This document shows positions 53,716-63,454 of a DNA stretch of 64,000 nucleotides, one piece after another (position 1 is the first letter of the stretch; each line of letters opens with the position of its first letter). The stretch is taken from the NCBI GenBank assembly GCA_947170725.1, contig CAMVUM010000001.1, positions 218,502 through 282,501 of the forward strand, written 5' to 3'. The notes beneath the pieces are model-generated. The model had not been told where the DNA came from and searched no databases. It saw nothing but the letters and a program-made list of their open reading frames with translations. The DNA is from an uncultured Prevotella sp. (GTDB taxonomy: Bacteria; Bacteroidota; Bacteroidia; Bacteroidales; Bacteroidaceae). The position numbers and the translations under genes were made by a program.

Positions 53716-55755
53716 ATGAAGAAAGCATTAATTCTCATCCTTATTCTGCAAAGTGTAGCTGTCTATGCTCAAACTGAGGTTACTGATACTATCTCTGCCC
53801 AACAACTAAATGAGGTTGTTGTCAAAGGAGAGAAACCGCAAGTGAGGGGCGAGGACGGCATCATGGTCGTTGACCTCCCCGGAATAGTCAAGGACAAGCC
53901 GGTTAACAATATTCTTGAAGCCCTTGGCTATATGCCCGGCGTCACTAACAATAATGGTATGATAGGGCTAACGGGAGCCTCAAATGTCACCATTATTTTC
54001 AATGGTGAGCTTACCAATATGCCGCTCCAGAATCTTTATCAACTTCTCTACACCACTCCGATTGACAAACTGAAGAACGTGGAGATTATGTATTCCGCTC
54101 CGGCTAAGTATCATGTCAACGGTGCGGTAATCAACGTGATTCTGAAAACTCCGACGCCTCTTGACGGCCTGCAGGGACAGGTCAGAGCCGGATACAATCA
54201 GGCTCACTATGGTTCGTATGGCGGTGTACTTGCAGCCACTTACGCTATAAAGGACTGGACTTTTGACTTAAACTATGCATTAACGCGCAGTAAATCGTGG
54301 AGCCGCGAGGAAACATGGTCGAATCATTCTTATGGTGGTAATCGAACTATGATTGAGGATGATATGCGCCGAATCGGTCAGAACTGGAGCAATACTATAT
54401 TTGCTTCTGCTTCATGGAAAACGCTCAAATTCACATATAACGGTCAGATAATTTCCGATTCTAAGAGTTGGGGACTCTCATCGGGGACGTTGGGCAACTA
54501 TACAAATGCCTACAATATGCTGTCGCCCGTCGGTTATCATAATATAGCCCTGCGTTACACAGCTCCTTTCGGTATGACTGTTGGCGGCGACTATACCCGC
54601 TATTCCGAGAACCGTTCACAGTCATTGTTTAAGGATTCCGATTATCAGCTTGGCTCTGAAAACCGTCAGAATATAAACCGTTGGCATGTGTATGTTGACC
54701 AGCAGCATCAATTTGGCAAGTGGCAACTGAACTACGGCACGGAATATCAGCGCTCTAAGGATCATAGTTCACAACACTATGGTGCTTACGGCGACAATAC
54801 GGATTTCGACGACATTCTTAGCGAGGACGTTGCAAGTTTTTACGCCGGCACACAACGGTCTTTTGACTGGGGCCTGTCGTTCAATATTTCGGCAAAAGGT
54901 GAGTATTATCACAATAAATATCATCACAACTGGAATTTCATTCCTCAGTTCGGAGCAACATATTACAAAACTCCCCAAAGTATATTCCAACTCAATCTCA
55001 GCACTCAACGCATTTATCCGTCTTACTGGGAACTGCACGGCGGCACGAGCCATATCAATGACTATTCTACAATAATCGGTAATCCGAAATTGCAACCGTA
55101 TATTCAATACGATGCACAGTTCAACTACATTCTAAGGCAGAAATATGTTGCGACACTCTATTTCCAGTATGGCGACAAAGCGACTGTGCAATTGCCTTAC
55201 CAGTCGCCGGATGCACTAAATCTAATATATCGGACCATCAACATGAACTACAAGCGTGTGATTGGCCTTAATCTCTATGCTCCTTTTGGAGTGGGATATA
55301 TATGGAACGCGACTGCTACAGCCAATGTGTTCAACCAACGAGAGAAAGCCGATAAATTCCATGACATTAGCTTCGACAACAGTAAATGGATTTTTTATGG
55401 AGAACTTAGCAACTCTTTCAAGTTTAGTCAGAATTGTCCGGTTTCCTTATCCTTTGATTTCAGCTATATATCACCTTCGCTTCAAGGTATTGCAGATTTA
55501 TCATCAATGTGGAAAGTAGATGCCGGAATCAAATGGCAGTTCGGGAAGAAGCGTTGTTGTGAGCTTGATCTAAAAGCCGATGATATATTCAACACATGGT
55601 CGCCTACCATGACTATTAACCATGCCTACCAGGATTATGGGATGAAAGTACGCGACATGACCCGCAATTTCAAACTGACATTTATCTGGCACTTCAACGG
55701 CTTTAAGCCTAAAGACAATGCGATTGATACGTCTCGTTTTGGAACCGGGAAATAG
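53716..55755 (+). CDS. Outer-membrane beta-barrel receptor (TonB-dependent-like)
   Basis: A 679-residue outer-membrane protein. Signal peptide residues 1-18 (ending VYAQ), then a plug-type segment (EVVVKGEKPQVRGEDGIMVV, ILEALGYMPGVTNN and VEIMYSAPAKYHVNG, typical TonB plug features). A beta-barrel follows from about residue 150 to the end with alternating aromatic strands, matching the OMP_b-brl_3 type. It lacks a carboxypeptidase-like N-terminal domain. Substrate is unknown. It shares an operator with the two-component genes at 44963-47054, and in the ancestor these were probably adjacent and divergent, before the element now between them was inserted. Confidence 0.85.
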   Translation: MKKALILILILQSVAVYAQTEVTDTISAQQLNEVVVKGEKPQVRGEDGIMVVDLPGIVKDKPVNNILEALGYMPGVTNNNGMIGLTGASNVTIIFNGELTNMPLQNLYQLLYTTPIDKLKNVEIMYSAPAKYHVNGAVINVILKTPTPLDGLQGQVRAGYNQAHYGSYGGVLAATYAIKDWTFDLNYALTRSKSWSREETWSNHSYGGNRTMIEDDMRRIGQNWSNTIFASASWKTLKFTYNGQIISDSKSWGLSSGTLGNYTNAYNMLSPVGYHNIALRYTAPFGMTVGGDYTRYSENRSQSLFKDSDYQLGSENRQNINRWHVYVDQQHQFGKWQLNYGTEYQRSKDHSSQHYGAYGDNTDFDDILSEDVASFYAGTQRSFDWGLSFNISAKGEYYHNKYHHNWNFIPQFGATYYKTPQSIFQLNLSTQRIYPSYWELHGGTSHINDYSTIIGNPKLQPYIQYDAQFNYILRQKYVATLYFQYGDKATVQLPYQSPDALNLIYRTINMNYKRVIGLNLYAPFGVGYIWNATATANVFNQREKADKFHDISFDNSKWIFYGELSNSFKFSQNCPVSLSFDFSYISPSLQGIADLSSMWKVDAGIKWQFGKKRCCELDLKADDIFNTWSPTMTINHAYQDYGMKVRDMTRNFKLTFIWHFNGFKPKDNAIDTSRFGTGK

Positions 55756-55772
55756 TGTTAAACTAAAAATAT

Positions 55773-55982
55773 ATGCGTATTATATTACTGCCAATCATAT
55801 TGATGGCTTTTTGCTCTTGCAGTTTGGAGAAAAAGTTATTGTCACTACACGTGGATATGAATCATATCGTCAAGCCGGAATGTCGGATGTCCAAATTAAA
55901 GGAATGCAACGGTCAGATGCTGCTCGTTCGGACATGCTATTTCTATATAAATTCAAATAATATCATCTTCAATACAGCTTAA
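55773..55982 (+). CDS. Small lipoprotein
   Basis: This 69-residue product has a lipoprotein signal (MRIILLPIILMAFCSCS) and a short cysteine-containing mature part (VKPECRMSKLKECNGQMLL). It starts 17 nt after the receptor stop and is probably co-transcribed. Size and Cys pattern resemble small Bacteroidales lipoproteins I cannot name. It could be slightly longer or degraded at its end. Confidence 0.55.
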   Translation: MRIILLPIILMAFCSCSLEKKLLSLHVDMNHIVKPECRMSKLKECNGQMLLVRTCYFYINSNNIIFNTA

Positions 55983-55997
55983 TTATACTACAAAGAC

Positions 55998-56085
55998 GAG
56001 GCTGTGTCAAAATAGAACCGCACCCCAAAAGTTTGTTGTATAACTTTTGGGGTGCGGTTCAAAAACTGAATTACGACACAGCCTC
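55998..56085. mobile_element. Palindromic MITE-like element (88 bp)
   Basis: The ends are a perfect inverted repeat, GAGGCTGTGTC (55998-56008) with GACACAGCCTC (56075-56085). The inside is a second perfect 19-bp inverted repeat at 56015-56033 and 56042-56060 (GAACCGCACCCCAAAAGTT and its complement). It lies between convergent genes, so it can also end transcription. Nested repeats and IS-like ends suggest a non-autonomous transposable element. Confidence 0.65.
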
Positions 56086-56177
56086 TTCTCAATAGTATTA
56101 ACTGGAATTTTGTGAACAGCCTACATATTGCAAACAGATTCTTCGCCGTTTAATCAGTACGGCATAGTCATTATTTC

Positions 56178-58502
56178 CTATGGCAACCTTAGCTGTTCCT
56201 TGATACCGGTGATCTTGATACCAGTGACCATGCCTTGGGTATTTATCTCTATGTCAGAGTATTTTGGTTCAACCATTATTGTTCCGTCCAGAGCCACAAC
56301 TCCCCATTGACTGTAGTTTTTCTCAACGGCACAATATTTTCCTACCGGCGACTTTATTCTTCTGTAGATAGGCGGCACAGTGATACGGTTGCCAACTCTC
56401 AATCCCCATTTCACTCCTGACCTGAACGGTATGGCCTCGTCTGACAGTGAAAGTTGCTGCCTACGTATCTCTTTCCGTTTGGTTTCCAGCATGTTCCACT
56501 TTTTCTTTGTCAGTCTTGTCAGAAGTTCAATCTCAGTTCTGCATCTTTCACATTCTCCTTCGGAGTCGCAGCATCCTATGTAGTTTTTAGACTTACCCTC
56601 CGCCGCGTGATAATATTTCTCATCATTATCCATGATGATAATGCTGCCGTCTGCCAGTCGGCGGAATATCCAGTAATAGCTGTCGCAATCATTTTCCAGT
56701 ATGCAGGCAAATCCTGGATGATGTTCTGAAAGCATGCTGTTTCTGTGGAAAGCCGAATACGGTGTCTTCATATCGTATATGGCGAGATAAAACCTTTTCC
56801 AGTCAATCAGCAGTCTGTCTATTCCCTGATTGTTGATATATATATTCTTTGTGCGGCTATAATATGTGTGGTCAATTTCCAGCAATTCAACATTGCCGAA
56901 TCGTTGTACTTTCGGTTTTCGTTTATATACACGCAGGTTCTCTATATCAATGTAATACGACTTATTCTGTACAGTGATATGCAACAGTTTGTATTTCAGA
57001 AAAATCATCTGCCTGACATCACTTTTCTTCCATACAATCTCGCCGTCGCCATTGATAATGCCGCAGTCCGCATTTCTGAATCTAACGGCAGCCATTCCAT
57101 ACCTGATGTCAAGAACAGTGACAAATTGTGCATCGGTAATGCACCTGTTGCCGTATCTCAGTCCCCACAGTCCGCTGCCCGTATCCTGCCAGGCCTTCAG
57201 CTCACCCGTATTCATCTGCATAAGGCGGCTTTCTTTCATCCTTCCTATTTCTGACAGCAGTTGGTCGTGGGCAATTATGACCTCCATGTCACAGTCATTC
57301 GCGGTTTCTTCTGACAAAAACTCGGAATACTTCATGCTATTCCTGTTTTCTTCTGCACGCACACTCCCTTTACCGGAAACAATACCGCGGAACATCGCCT
57401 CCCAGTCCCATGCCGTCGTTGGCAATCCGAACATACGGTACAGTCCGACGTTGTCTATAAGCACGCAACTTCTCTTGCCGTTCGTCCTTCTCAGTCCGCG
57501 TCCAACCTGCTGCAGGTATTTCGCCAATGACAGGGTAGGGCGGGCCAGCTGGACAAACTCGACATCCGGACAGTCGAATCCTTCGCTGAAAATGTCGACA
57601 TTCACCAACACCTGGATTCTTCCAGCCTTGAAGTCCTCCACCAACCGCTGGCGTTCAGCTGCCGGACTTCTGCTGTCAATGGCGGCCGTGCTGATTCCTT
57701 TATTATTATAATAGGCGGCGATGTTACGCGCGTGGGCGATGCTGATGGCATAGACGATGCCCTTCCTGCCGCCGGCAAACCGCTCCATGCTCATGTACAG
57801 CCGCGCTATGCTCGCATTGCGGTTGAGCATGCCGTCCATTTCCTTTATCTGATAGTCGCCGTCCGCTCCGTGTTTCTCAAGGGAGTCAATCAGTCTCTGC
57901 TCCTCGCTCCCCGGTCTTATTGATACATAGTCGAACGCCGACAAGTAACCTTTCCCGATGAATTCCGCAATGCTCCACGATGTGATAAGCGTGTCGAACA
58001 AATCAGCGAATCCCCTGCGGTTCATGCGGCACGGTGTGGCTGTCAGCCCCAGAAACCTCGCATCAGGAAATATGTCCCACAGCATGCGGTAGGTATCCGC
58101 CACGGCATGATGGGCCTCGTCGATTATCACAAGCCGTGGCCTGTCCGTCAATTCTCCGGCATGACGCGTGAGCCACTGTATGGACATCACACTGACGCGT
58201 CCGTCCTCTCTGCCAATCCCAAACCGGCTTACCGTCTCCTCTATCTGCGTGACAAGCTCGCGGCGGTGGGCAACAATGAAAACCGATGCACCTTCAGGTC
58301 TAATATGTTCCAGACCATCCGTACACTCTGCACCCACAACTCCCTTGACGGCACATTCCTCGCTTACGAGCGCAGCGAGCACCACCGTCTTGCCCGTACC
58401 CGTGGGCATCTGCACCATCACACTACGGTCTTTCAGCCACGCCTCAGTGAGGCGCCGCATAATTTCTGTCTGATAGTCATAAAGCCTAAAGACTTTCGTC
58501 AT
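56178..58502 (-). CDS. DEAD/DEAH-box helicase with C-terminal WG-like repeats
   Basis: A superfamily 2 helicase of 774 residues. Motifs: RLYDYQTEIM (Q-like), MPTGTGKTVVLAALV (Walker A, about residue 29), IVAHRRELVTQI (Ia), VIIDEAHHAV (DEAH, about 119), LGLTATPCRMN (III, about 144), QVGRGLRRTNGKRS (VI, about 355). Beyond about residue 430 the family C-terminus is replaced by WG-like repeats: LWGLRYGNRCI, FRNADCGIINGDGEI, KWGLRVGNRI and QWGVVALDGTIMVEPKY. I start at MTKVFRLYDYQ (58502); in-frame upstream codons reach 58622. Its role could be DNA repair or defence; no partner gene adjoins. Confidence 0.82.
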   Translation of the reverse strand: MTKVFRLYDYQTEIMRRLTEAWLKDRSVMVQMPTGTGKTVVLAALVSEECAVKGVVGAECTDGLEHIRPEGASVFIVAHRRELVTQIEETVSRFGIGREDGRVSVMSIQWLTRHAGELTDRPRLVIIDEAHHAVADTYRMLWDIFPDARFLGLTATPCRMNRRGFADLFDTLITSWSIAEFIGKGYLSAFDYVSIRPGSEEQRLIDSLEKHGADGDYQIKEMDGMLNRNASIARLYMSMERFAGGRKGIVYAISIAHARNIAAYYNNKGISTAAIDSRSPAAERQRLVEDFKAGRIQVLVNVDIFSEGFDCPDVEFVQLARPTLSLAKYLQQVGRGLRRTNGKRSCVLIDNVGLYRMFGLPTTAWDWEAMFRGIVSGKGSVRAEENRNSMKYSEFLSEETANDCDMEVIIAHDQLLSEIGRMKESRLMQMNTGELKAWQDTGSGLWGLRYGNRCITDAQFVTVLDIRYGMAAVRFRNADCGIINGDGEIVWKKSDVRQMIFLKYKLLHITVQNKSYYIDIENLRVYKRKPKVQRFGNVELLEIDHTYYSRTKNIYINNQGIDRLLIDWKRFYLAIYDMKTPYSAFHRNSMLSEHHPGFACILENDCDSYYWIFRRLADGSIIIMDNDEKYYHAAEGKSKNYIGCCDSEGECERCRTEIELLTRLTKKKWNMLETKRKEIRRQQLSLSDEAIPFRSGVKWGLRVGNRITVPPIYRRIKSPVGKYCAVEKNYSQWGVVALDGTIMVEPKYSDIEINTQGMVTGIKITGIKEQLRLP

Positions 58503-58679
58503 ACACGGATGAGTTTCTGAAAGCATAGCCATAGATGGACAAAGAACTACGGACCTGTTCATCGGGACAGGATGGCACTGGCTAAAAAAACAGAGAGATT
58601 TTTTAAGAAAGAAAAACGGCAACGCATCTGAAAAACATACAATCAGCGGTCGGAAACACAGCTGTTCAGAGATTATTTT

Positions 58680-59411
58680 TTATCTTTTCCCTGATTTTTC
58701 CAGAAAAACGTTCCACATGAACAACGGATTGCCAAGTACATATCTTTTCCACATACGCTTGGGCTCCTTTATCAATCTGTACAGCCATTCCAAGGAATGT
58801 GACTGCCACCACTGTGGAGCACGTTTGTATGTACCGGCAAAGAAATCGAACACCGCACCGATGGTTCCTACATGACAATGGATGTTGAGTCTGTCCCAGT
58901 TGGCGTATGTCCACTTCTCCTGTTTCGGCGCAGTCATGCCTATCCACAGCAAATCAGGGTCGGCGGCATTGATGGCACGAATGATGGCATCATTATCTTC
59001 TTCCGTGAACTCCGGTTTGTAGGGAGGGGAATAGGTTACGACTTCAATGTTTGGATATATCATCTTTGCCTTTTCCACTATCAGTTTCAAGACTTTCTGA
59101 CTACTGCCCATGAACATGCACCGTCCTCCTTTCGTGTTCAGGCGTTCCATCTCAAATTCAAACAAGTCCCAGCCGGCTATCCTCTCTTTAGGTCGTGACT
59201 TAGCCTTCAGCCACTGACAGGCCTTCACTATACTTGCTCCATCGGGTATCAAATAGTCACCATTCTGCAACGCTTCGGCAAACAAGGCGTCATTCTGTGC
59301 CGTGTTATAAGAATGGGCGTTAATGGTATTTATTAGCTTCTTTCCTTGTGGAATAGAAGCAAGTACTTCCTTGCTTTCAAGGATACACAAATCTTTCAAC
59401 TTAATCGTCAT
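58680..59411 (-). CDS. WecG/TagA/CpsF glycosyltransferase
   Basis: A 243-residue GT26 enzyme that adds an amino-sugar residue (ManNAc or similar) to a lipid-linked precursor in exopolysaccharide synthesis. Typical motifs: LINTINAHSYNTAQND (about residue 27), YLIPDGASIVKACQWL (about 53), ERIAGWDLFE (about 77), then FMGSSQKVLKLIVEKAK, PDLLWIGMTAPKQEKW (about 153) and IGAVFDFFAGTYKRAP (about 184). It is the most downstream gene of the exopolysaccharide cluster, 72 nt after the preceding glycosyltransferase, all on the minus strand. A terminator was not clear. Confidence 0.9.
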   Translation of the reverse strand: MTIKLKDLCILESKEVLASIPQGKKLINTINAHSYNTAQNDALFAEALQNGDYLIPDGASIVKACQWLKAKSRPKERIAGWDLFEFEMERLNTKGGRCMFMGSSQKVLKLIVEKAKMIYPNIEVVTYSPPYKPEFTEEDNDAIIRAINAADPDLLWIGMTAPKQEKWTYANWDRLNIHCHVGTIGAVFDFFAGTYKRAPQWWQSHSLEWLYRLIKEPKRMWKRYVLGNPLFMWNVFLEKSGKR

Positions 59412-59483
59412 AATAATTGTGCTTATTCTGATATATGTGCTATTTCAATACTGAAATTGTTCACTTACTTCTATCTTAAAGGA

Positions 59484-60551
59484 TTATGAATCAAAAACTT
59501 CACTATAAAGTTTTCCGATATGCCTGTTAATCGTATCAATATTAAATGTCGTTCTTGCAAATTCAAGAGAAGCCCGACTTATCTTGTTACAAAGTTCCTT
59601 ATCCGTTATCATTCTTTCCATGCACTTTGCAAGTCCATTTATATCTCCAGGTTCAAACAACAGCATATTATCCCCGTCTCTTGCCACATCAGGTATACCG
59701 CCTACTGGAGTGGTAATAACAGGAAGTCCATAACTCCATGCATCAAGAACAGACATAGGAAATCCTTCGGCATATGATGGGAGACAAAATACCGTTGCTT
59801 CTTGGAAAGCTCTGTCTTTGTCTGCACCATTCACCCATCCAAGCCATAAAATCTGATCACTTATCCCTAACTCTTCTGCAAGATTCTTACCGTTATCGAT
59901 TTCCCCGTTTCCGGCGAACACAAGTTGCCAGTTATTATACCGTTTTGCAATCTTGGCAAATGCTTTTATCATGTCGGTATATCCTTTTCTTCGGTTTACT
60001 GTTCCGGCATATAAAATCGAATGTGCATGAGGTTGTGGACCGTCATAATCTGCAAATCCGGCAGATGGTTTTGTCACATGAGTCAAACACGGATTATATA
60101 TAACTGTCACCTTAGCCGACGGAATCTCTTTCAATACCTCATGCTTCCAATACTCACTCAACACCACTACTCTGTCGGCATTACCAAAAAGGTAACGATA
60201 AAGAAAGGCAAATCTGCTTCTGACTGTTGTTTCTGGCGAAAAGGCATGAAAATGTACAACCGTCTTCTTCCTCCACAACTTAGCCCACGCCATAAACGGT
60301 ACCTTTCTTATTGCCGACATAGGCTCGCTCATGTGTATATGTGCTAAGTCATACAATGGCATAAGAAAAAGAAATTCTACAAATCCACGAATAAGATAAA
60401 AAATCTTCGTGAACATGCCTTTATCCCTGTGCGTCTCTATCCACAGACAATGGAATTTTTCCCACTGTTCACCTTGTCCGTGGGCCTTGACCACAGACGT
60501 AATACCACCACGCGTCTTACGAGACGTGGCAACAACTAAAACTTTTGGCAT
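59484..60551 (-). CDS. GT4-family glycosyltransferase
   Basis: A 355-residue glycosyltransferase with two Rossmann halves. The start VLVVATSRKTRGGITSVVKAHGQGE has the G-G-x3-V nucleotide loop of family 4. The C-terminal half has the donor site: ILYAGTVNRRKGYTDMIKAF (about 195), GNGEIDNGKNLAEELG, and PSYAEGFPMSVLDAWSYGLPVI, with E-x7-D in place of E-x7-E, then PVGGIPDVARDGDN. Acceptor and donor are unknown. It sits 37 nt after the acetyltransferase in an apparent operon. Confidence 0.88.
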   Translation of the reverse strand: MPKVLVVATSRKTRGGITSVVKAHGQGEQWEKFHCLWIETHRDKGMFTKIFYLIRGFVEFLFLMPLYDLAHIHMSEPMSAIRKVPFMAWAKLWRKKTVVHFHAFSPETTVRSRFAFLYRYLFGNADRVVVLSEYWKHEVLKEIPSAKVTVIYNPCLTHVTKPSAGFADYDGPQPHAHSILYAGTVNRRKGYTDMIKAFAKIAKRYNNWQLVFAGNGEIDNGKNLAEELGISDQILWLGWVNGADKDRAFQEATVFCLPSYAEGFPMSVLDAWSYGLPVITTPVGGIPDVARDGDNMLLFEPGDINGLAKCMERMITDKELCNKISRASLEFARTTFNIDTINRHIGKLYSEVFDS

Positions 60552-60588
60552 AAACCAGAATTAAAAAACTTAATTACGATTACTCCAA

Positions 60589-61191
60589 TTATAAACGAGA
60601 AGAAAGAAGATATTCACGACTCAATCGTTGCTGCTCTGGATAAAGCATAAATTCATGCTTTATTATTTCTTCTATTGTAAACCTATATTTAAGCACCTTT
60701 GCGGGTACTCCACCTATAATTGAATAAGGTGGACATGATTTCGTGACTACAGCACCTGCAGCCACAACACTTCCACGTCCAATAGTCACACCTTTCAATA
60801 TCGTGACATTGGCTCCGCACCAAACATCATCCTCTATGTTAACTGGTGCATCATGCTCTGTTTCTTTCTCCGCGTCCGTTACGTCAATAATGTATTTTCC
60901 TATAAGATCTATTCTGTGGTCACCGGTTATGATTGTTGGTTTAGGTCCGAATATAACCTTTTTACCTATCGTCAATGGAGCAATTGTGCAATAAAATGTG
61001 CTTCCTTTTGGAATACTTGTACCATCACCAACCGACAGATTCCATAATCCTTTAAAATCAGAATTCATGGGACGTAAATACACCCCCTTCCCACAATGCT
61101 TCATTGCGCGCTTATAAACAGGACACCACAGTTTATCCCATAAATAAGATAAAGCAACGCTTGCTTTCAGACAAATATTATAGATGTTCAT
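60589..61191 (-). CDS. Left-handed beta-helix acetyltransferase
   Basis: A 200-residue O-acetyltransferase of the hexapeptide-repeat (LbH) type, probably acting on a sugar of the exopolysaccharide. Repeats are visible from LSVGDGTSIPKGSTF to VWCGANVTILKGVTIGRGSVVAAGAVVTKSCPPYSIIGGVPAKVLKYRF, including the characteristic GVPAK end. The family catalytic His is likely in GDHRIDLIG (about residue 95). It is 17 nt after the neighbouring iron-sulfur gene, in an operon. Confidence 0.88.
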   Translation of the reverse strand: MNIYNICLKASVALSYLWDKLWCPVYKRAMKHCGKGVYLRPMNSDFKGLWNLSVGDGTSIPKGSTFYCTIAPLTIGKKVIFGPKPTIITGDHRIDLIGKYIIDVTDAEKETEHDAPVNIEDDVWCGANVTILKGVTIGRGSVVAAGAVVTKSCPPYSIIGGVPAKVLKYRFTIEEIIKHEFMLYPEQQRLSREYLLSSRL

Positions 61192-61208
61192 TCCTCTTGA
61201 TTATCAAA

Positions 61209-62378
61209 TCATCTCATTTTACGTAACAAGCCAGCTATACCTATCTTTCTTGCAAACGGAGCAAGAGTTCCGTCACGGAACTTTTCCCACCTTGTCATCT
61301 TACCATATTTGACCTCACAATATGAAAATCCATATTTCGTATAGTCTGCCCAAAACTTCTTCCTTATTTTAGGCTCTGTAACATTACGAATCATACAAGT
61401 CTGTAAAGCAGGAGCCAATTCCGTTTTCAAACAATCTAAAGAGCTACGGACTTTGTCAAAAAGTCTTTTACCTTTTTCTGTATTTACAAGCAGGCAACTT
61501 ACCCCTAAAGAATCTTCAAATTCCGGATGAACAGAATTGATGTTCCAATAATCGCCAATAGTTAAATCTCCAGAACGCTTTATTTTCGTAAACTTACATC
61601 TATAACACGAAGGTCTGTTTATAAGCCCTTTAAAAAACATTGTCAGATAAGTTTCATTAATTAACACCTGACCATTCTTGAATAGTCGGAACATATAAGA
61701 ATTTCTCCAACCTCTATCCTTATTTCTGAAACTTATCCCATCAAACTTACTTCCTGCGCTTTGTAACAAATCATAAAATACACGTGGAGACGGAACACTA
61801 TGACATAAGATATCTATGATGAAAAGATTCTCATAATTTTTACGAAGAAAATGGCGAAGTCCTTCACATTGACACGGTGTTCCTGTATACAAAACAAGAA
61901 TTCCATTGTTCAGATGGTTAAGTATTTCACGAAAAACATTTCCTTGATTACTCTGAACATACTTTGACCCCCGTATACTGGTCAATTCATCAATATTGGA
62001 AACTCCTATATGACCAACTTTTTGAGTTACAGACTGGAAAGACGCACCATAAACCCGTCCGCCCTCTTTAATGACATAGGAAGCAAAGGCAGTGAACAGT
62101 CCACCCGATGTACTTTTGTGCCTGACTTCATTATCTTTATGCTTTGTTGCATAAACTTCCGGCAAAGAATTTCTTATTTCATCTTTATCTTGTCCTATCC
62201 AAGAACAGACACTACTACATAACCCACAATCGACGCATCGTTCCTCATTGACTTCCGGATAAAGAAAGCCCTCTTCATCAGCCTTCATCAAGATGCAATT
62301 GTGAGGACAGATCTGCTGACATGCCGAGCAACCACAACAATTGTTTCTCTCCGTATTAAGAGCGTTAATGTGTTTCAT
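61209..62378 (-). CDS. Coenzyme F420 hydrogenase/dehydrogenase beta-subunit family protein
   Basis: A 389-residue protein with two [4Fe-4S] ferredoxin motifs at the N-terminus: CCGCSACQQICPHNC and CVDCGLCSSVCSW (about residues 14-28 and 43-55). The FrhB-like domain follows (STSGGLFTAFASYVI, about 92; VLYTGTPCQCEGLRHF, about 157; LTIGDYWNI). Proteins of this family recur in exopolysaccharide clusters beside pyruvyltransferases, as here, where they probably act as a redox modifier. The true cofactor need not be F420. It overlaps the pyruvyltransferase stop by 1 nt. Confidence 0.88.
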   Translation of the reverse strand: MKHINALNTERNNCCGCSACQQICPHNCILMKADEEGFLYPEVNEERCVDCGLCSSVCSWIGQDKDEIRNSLPEVYATKHKDNEVRHKSTSGGLFTAFASYVIKEGGRVYGASFQSVTQKVGHIGVSNIDELTSIRGSKYVQSNQGNVFREILNHLNNGILVLYTGTPCQCEGLRHFLRKNYENLFIIDILCHSVPSPRVFYDLLQSAGSKFDGISFRNKDRGWRNSYMFRLFKNGQVLINETYLTMFFKGLINRPSCYRCKFTKIKRSGDLTIGDYWNINSVHPEFEDSLGVSCLLVNTEKGKRLFDKVRSSLDCLKTELAPALQTCMIRNVTEPKIRKKFWADYTKYGFSYCEVKYGKMTRWEKFRDGTLAPFARKIGIAGLLRKMR

Positions 62379-63454
62379 CAGTTCTCAATAGCATTGATAA
62401 GATATTCAATAGAATCAGTTCTTAGTTGAAGTAATTTCTCATTCGTCGTGATCCAGTCAATCTGTTCAGAAAGCGAATCGATCTGTCCGATATCAGTCAA
62501 TAATCTTTCCGATAAGCCGACATTTTTTAGTAATGTCTGGGCACGCTGTGGACTGTTTCGCTTTATTACAGAGATAAAGTTCTTATTGAAGTTGACAGAA
62601 AAGGCTGTTCCATGAAAAGAGTTAGTACATACGAACTGGGCTTTATTAAAAAGCCATAAGAACTCTGCCGGACCGCAGAAAGGGATATTAATATCCACAC
62701 CAGGAAAATGTTTGGCAGTATTAGTCATCATTGCAACTTTCCAACCATGAGCGTCTGCAACCTTTCTTGCATATTCAACACATTCTGCAATCTCGTCAAT
62801 ATAATAGACTAAAACAAATTTCTCGTCTTTTACTTTTGACACTGGTGCAGCAACTCTCTGCCATTCATAGTTATTGAGCAGTAGAGTTGGGTCAAGAACA
62901 ACTTTCACATCATGCTCCAGAAAACTCTCCAAATGTTCCTTTCCTTCCTGTTCTCTGGTGCTCAAATGCTCATACTCTCCCAACCATTTACCGACACTCT
63001 TTATCTCTTCTTTATTGAATCTGTATGACCCGAGAGACGAAGCGTAGGCTACTTTTTTATACTTCTTATTGTCCGCAAAGGCAAGGTAATAGCATGGGTT
63101 CAGTTTGTCTATAAGTCCTCCGCAAGTTGGATTCCAAACCTGATCACTACCGCTTATCAGCACATCGTATGGTTCATCAAAACCTTGCATTAGTTCATCA
63201 ATGGAATGCCATGTTCGAGTGGAAACCGAAGATTTCAAGAACTTACGATAACGGTTATATCGAGGTCGATTCATCAACCAATAGGCAATATTCACAGGAA
63301 ACGGATATTGCCGCGGATGATTCGGAATCTTAATATAATTAATGATCTCCGAGTTATATCCCTTACTAACTAAAAACTGATTCAGAGCATACGCCTGCAA
63401 TGCAGCGCCGTAATTCAAATCACTGTGAATTGTGATAATTCCTATAGATTTCAT
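62378..63454 (-). CDS. Polysaccharide pyruvyl transferase
   Basis: Adds pyruvate as a ketal to sugars of an exopolysaccharide. The 358-residue product has the typical opening IGIITIHSDLNYGAALQAYALNQFL (about residue 3), then DVLISGSDQVWNPTCGG (about 96), VAYASSLGSYRF and, late, VCTNSFHGTAFSVNFNKNFI with the conserved His. ATG 63454 (MKSIGIITI) is chosen; a longer frame upstream lacks resemblance. It overlaps the acyltransferase end by 4 nt (ATGA) and the iron-sulfur gene start by 1 nt, so translation is coupled. Confidence 0.92.
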   Translation of the reverse strand: MKSIGIITIHSDLNYGAALQAYALNQFLVSKGYNSEIINYIKIPNHPRQYPFPVNIAYWLMNRPRYNRYRKFLKSSVSTRTWHSIDELMQGFDEPYDVLISGSDQVWNPTCGGLIDKLNPCYYLAFADNKKYKKVAYASSLGSYRFNKEEIKSVGKWLGEYEHLSTREQEGKEHLESFLEHDVKVVLDPTLLLNNYEWQRVAAPVSKVKDEKFVLVYYIDEIAECVEYARKVADAHGWKVAMMTNTAKHFPGVDINIPFCGPAEFLWLFNKAQFVCTNSFHGTAFSVNFNKNFISVIKRNSPQRAQTLLKNVGLSERLLTDIGQIDSLSEQIDWITTNEKLLQLRTDSIEYLINAIEN

